A DNA stretch of 60,653 nt from Gymnopilus junonius (lineage: Eukaryota; Basidiomycota; Agaricomycetes; Agaricales; Galerinaceae): assembly GCA_015501075.1 (NCBI GenBank), contig JADNYJ010000215.1:1-60653 (forward strand), given 5' to 3'. The notes under the pieces are model-generated. The model ran no database searches, was not told the origin of the DNA, and was given only the letters and a program-made list of their open reading frames with translations. The position numbers were made by a program, and so were the translations under genes. Numbering within the stretch: position 1 is the stretch's first letter; every line of letters begins with the position of its first letter. This document shows, piece after piece, positions 58,192-60,653 of this stretch.

Positions 58192-58960
58192 CCTCCCCCC
58201 CATTGATATGTCACACACCAATTCCAACTAGAGGATTTGAAGACCTCAAAGTGCAGGAGCAGAAACTCGCGCTCCAGAGGGAAGAGCTTCATCGGAAGCG
58301 AGAAGATGGAGCAGAAGTGACAGGAGGCAGAGGAGCATGCAGAGGCAGAACGGGTGGCAGAAGAAGCATGGAAGGTGGCCAAGGTGGAGGAGGCAGTGGA
58401 GGGGAGAAGGCAGCAGAGGCAGAGCAGAGGAAAACTGCAAAGGGGAAGAAGAAGGCACAGCCAAAGGAGAAGGTGGCTGTGATGCAGCAGAAAGAGTGGT
58501 CACGATGGGAGTTGGCCAGAGTGTATGAGGCAGTGGTTGGAGTTATCTGCATTTGGTGCATGCAGGCAGGGGCAAGTGCCTATGGCCAAGGTAAGTCCCA
58601 GTTTTTATTTTTCTTTGTTATGATTTAATTATTGACTTGTGATTTTTTTTTAGGGAGGGTACCAGCAAGGTGGCATGTGCAAGCACTGCCAAGTGCAGTG
58701 CAAGGGTTGCAAATTGGCGAGGAGCTGCAGGTGAGGGTCAGGTGGAGTCAGAGGTATGACCAGCCAAGGCGATGGGGGGCAAAGCCCAAGCCCAAGATGA
58801 TGGCAGAGGCGCAGAAAGGGCCAGGTATCAAGCACATTGCTCGATACCTGAGGGAGATCCGGACTTGTTGGAAGACATGTCCTGGATTCAAGATCCCCCA
58901 TATGCACCTTGGAGCTGAGTGCATCAGAGTATGTACTGTCAGACCAGGAGGGAATTGACA
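58192..58960 (+). pseudogene. Gag-like or coiled-coil ORF debris
   Basis: After the primer site an ORF reads RGFEDLKVQEQKLALQREEL, a charged coiled coil, then shifts into repeats of EAEE/AERVAEEAWKVAK type in another frame. A Cys cluster (CKHCQVQCKGCKLARSC) lies near 58676-58727. Looks like the start of a gypsy gag or an associated ORF; decayed, function unknown. Confidence 0.35.
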
Positions 58961-59279
58961 CAGAGGCAGAGTATTGAACGAGAGGTATGAGAGGGTCATG
59001 GCAGCCTTAGACAGGGAAGAAGGTTGAGGTGGATGAGCAGAGAGTCGAGGAGGGAGGAGGTAGTGAGCAGTGATGGGTGAACAGGAGGAGGAGAGGTCAG
59101 ATGCAGAAATGAGGAGTGAGAGCGAGGGAGAGGTTAGGTGTTGAAGAGGAAAAGGGATGAGTTGTGGATTTGGAGGAGGAGGAGAGGAGGATGAGGATGA
59201 TGGAGGATTAGAAGGAATGAGGATGTATGAGGCACCAGCAAAGCATGTTCATCAGTAGATAGTGATTTTTAGAGTTTTA
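58961..59279. other. Purine-rich spacer
   Basis: GGAGGA/GAGGAG-rich tract with no supportable ORF. Confidence 0.4.
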
Positions 59280-60653
59280 AATTTTTTCTTTTCTTGTCTT
59301 TTTTTTTTCTATATACTTGTTTTTCTTGTTAATGATTTTTTGGTGAATCGTAAGCTAAGTGAGAGATGAAAGGGTCCAGGTTTGTCAGGGTAAGTGGAGT
59401 GAAAGTCAGAGATGAGGTTGGGTGCATGTTCAGTTCAGTAGCTGGGAGCCAGGATTGTTCTTTATTGGTGCCTTCATAACCTAACCAGTGAACCAAGTAC
59501 AATAGCTTGCACTTGCATCATTGATCAAGCTTGGAGTCAAGGACTTCAGCAATTTCATATTTGATTTTGCCTTTGACTTCAACAGGTGGAGGCAGAGATG
59601 AGTCTGATTCAGAATATCATTTGGAGTAAATGGTTCCAGCATGAAACATGGTAAATGGGGTGAACACTGTGCATGGAGTCAGGAAGTCATAAAGTAAAAG
59701 AGTGTGTGCCAGCTTTGGCAATGATATCAAAAGGACCGTAATATTTTTCGGAGAGTTTCTTGGAGGGACATGTGGTGCGGAAGAACTTTGCTTTTATGAA
59801 TGCTTGCTGTCCGACTTGGAAGTCAGGGGGCGGAGTGCGTCAGAGGTCAGCGGAGACTTGATAACACTTTTGTGATTCAGCGATAGCGTTCTTGAGTTCT
59901 TTGTGTAATTCATCTAGATCAACAACAAAATTGTGAGCGCAAGCAGAGGCGAGGTCGCATTCAGGGTGGATAGCCATGTTAGGGTGGTAACCTTTATTAG
60001 TGAAGAATGGTGAAATGCCAGTAGTAGCACTAGGAGCATTGTTGTAAGCAAACTCTGCAAGAGGTAATAGACTTGACCAATTATCTTGCTGATAGTTGCA
60101 ATAAATTCGGAGGTATTGCTCTAGTGTCTGATTAGTGCATTCAGTCTGGCCATCACCTTCAGGATGGTATCCGGAAGTGAAATGGAGTTTCATGTGAGTG
60201 CTTTTCCTAAGGATCAGAAGAAGCGGGAGATGAATTCAGGTCCCAGTCAGAGGTGACATGTTCGGGGATGCGTGCTTGGAGAACACATGAATGACAAAAA
60301 GCATGGCAAGGTCTTCGGAGGTGCAAGCAGAGGTGGTCGGAATGAATATAGCTTGCTTGGTGAGTCAGTCAACAATGACTAGGATTGTGTCATGTCGTCG
60401 GATGTCAGAAGGATTTCGATAAAGTCCATTGATATTGAATTCCAGGGACGTTCAGGGATCGGGAGCTGTTTGAGCAATCCATAGGGTTTGTGTCATTGAG
60501 GTTTGGAATGCATACATGTCGTACATGATTTGCAATACTTCTTCATGAAGTCTCGTAGTCCAGGCCAGGTGTATTCATGAAGGATAAGACTAGTCATCTT
60601 ATTTTGTCCAGGGTGTCGGCGAGGATATGATCATGCTTTGTTGTCTTGGAGGA
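59280..60653 (-). mobile_element. Second Ty3/gypsy chromovirus, integrase to chromodomain, truncated by window end
   Basis: Reading from the window edge on the minus strand: a zinc-finger region (YTWPGLRDFMKKYCKSC), a broken integrase core, then an open stretch at 60193-59840 with KLHFTSGYHPEGDGQTECTN, LEQYLRIYCNYQQDNWSSLL and AEFAYNNAPSATTGISPFF. The C-terminal GPF/Y-like part and a chromodomain remnant (KIKYEIAEVLDS, LLYLVHWLGYEGT) lie down to about 59350. Several stops are TGA where CGA is expected. RT and the 5' LTR would lie beyond 60653; I found no 3' LTR. Confidence 0.8.

Overview
The window looks like nuclear DNA of a mushroom-forming basidiomycete (Agaricomycete). Genes are split by many 45-65 nt GT-AG introns. 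They include recognisable fungal housekeeping genes (MON2, the U5 snRNP protein DIB1/Dim1, an MDP-1 phosphatase), secreted GPI-anchored and ricin-B lectin proteins, and a load of copia, gypsy, hAT, Tc1/mariner and DIRS-like sequences. All exon models are my own hand splicing, checked by reading frame and family pattern.

Layout. 1-10.5 kb: a secretome cluster with three paralogous minus-strand lectins (a secreted N-terminal domain plus a ricin-B/CBM13 domain; 289, 287 and 290 aa) and two plus-strand Cys-rich, Ser/Thr-rich GPI-type proteins. One lectin/GPI divergent pair appears twice, so the cluster probably grew by segmental duplication. 11.0-26.3 kb: gene-dense, with MON2, a GPI-type secreted protein, a Cys-tailed PQ-rich protein, MDP-1, a short-chain dehydrogenase and a 139-aa unknown. 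26.4-31.8 kb: a frameshifted 2OG-Fe(II) oxygenase remnant, DIB1 carrying several single-base indels, and an 805-aa cyclin-fold-like protein.

32.0-37.5 kb: a copia retrotransposon with nearly identical 461-bp LTRs. 38.3-44.1 kb: the most unusual locus, about 33 mini-exons, nearly all bounded by phase-1 introns, including a fourfold tandem repeat of a three-exon block, leading in frame into a DIRS/Ngaro-like reverse transcriptase. 44.8-47.8 kb: a hAT element with perfect 8-bp target duplications, itself interrupted by a 627-bp hAT MITE that also has a perfect 8-bp duplication. 48.3-55.7 kb: a degenerate gypsy chromovirus with 459-bp LTRs and a GATAT target duplication. 55.9-60.7 kb: Tc1/mariner fragments, a second gypsy primer site with gag-like debris, and the 3' half of a third, minus-strand gypsy chromovirus running off the window.

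Two patterns cross the window. First, LTR-LTR differences in both full-length retrotransposons are almost all CG/TG/CA exchanges, as expected from CpG-methylation-driven deamination. Second, several conserved genes keep family-like residues yet carry one-base indels, which looks more like local sequence error than ordinary decay; read mapping would decide.
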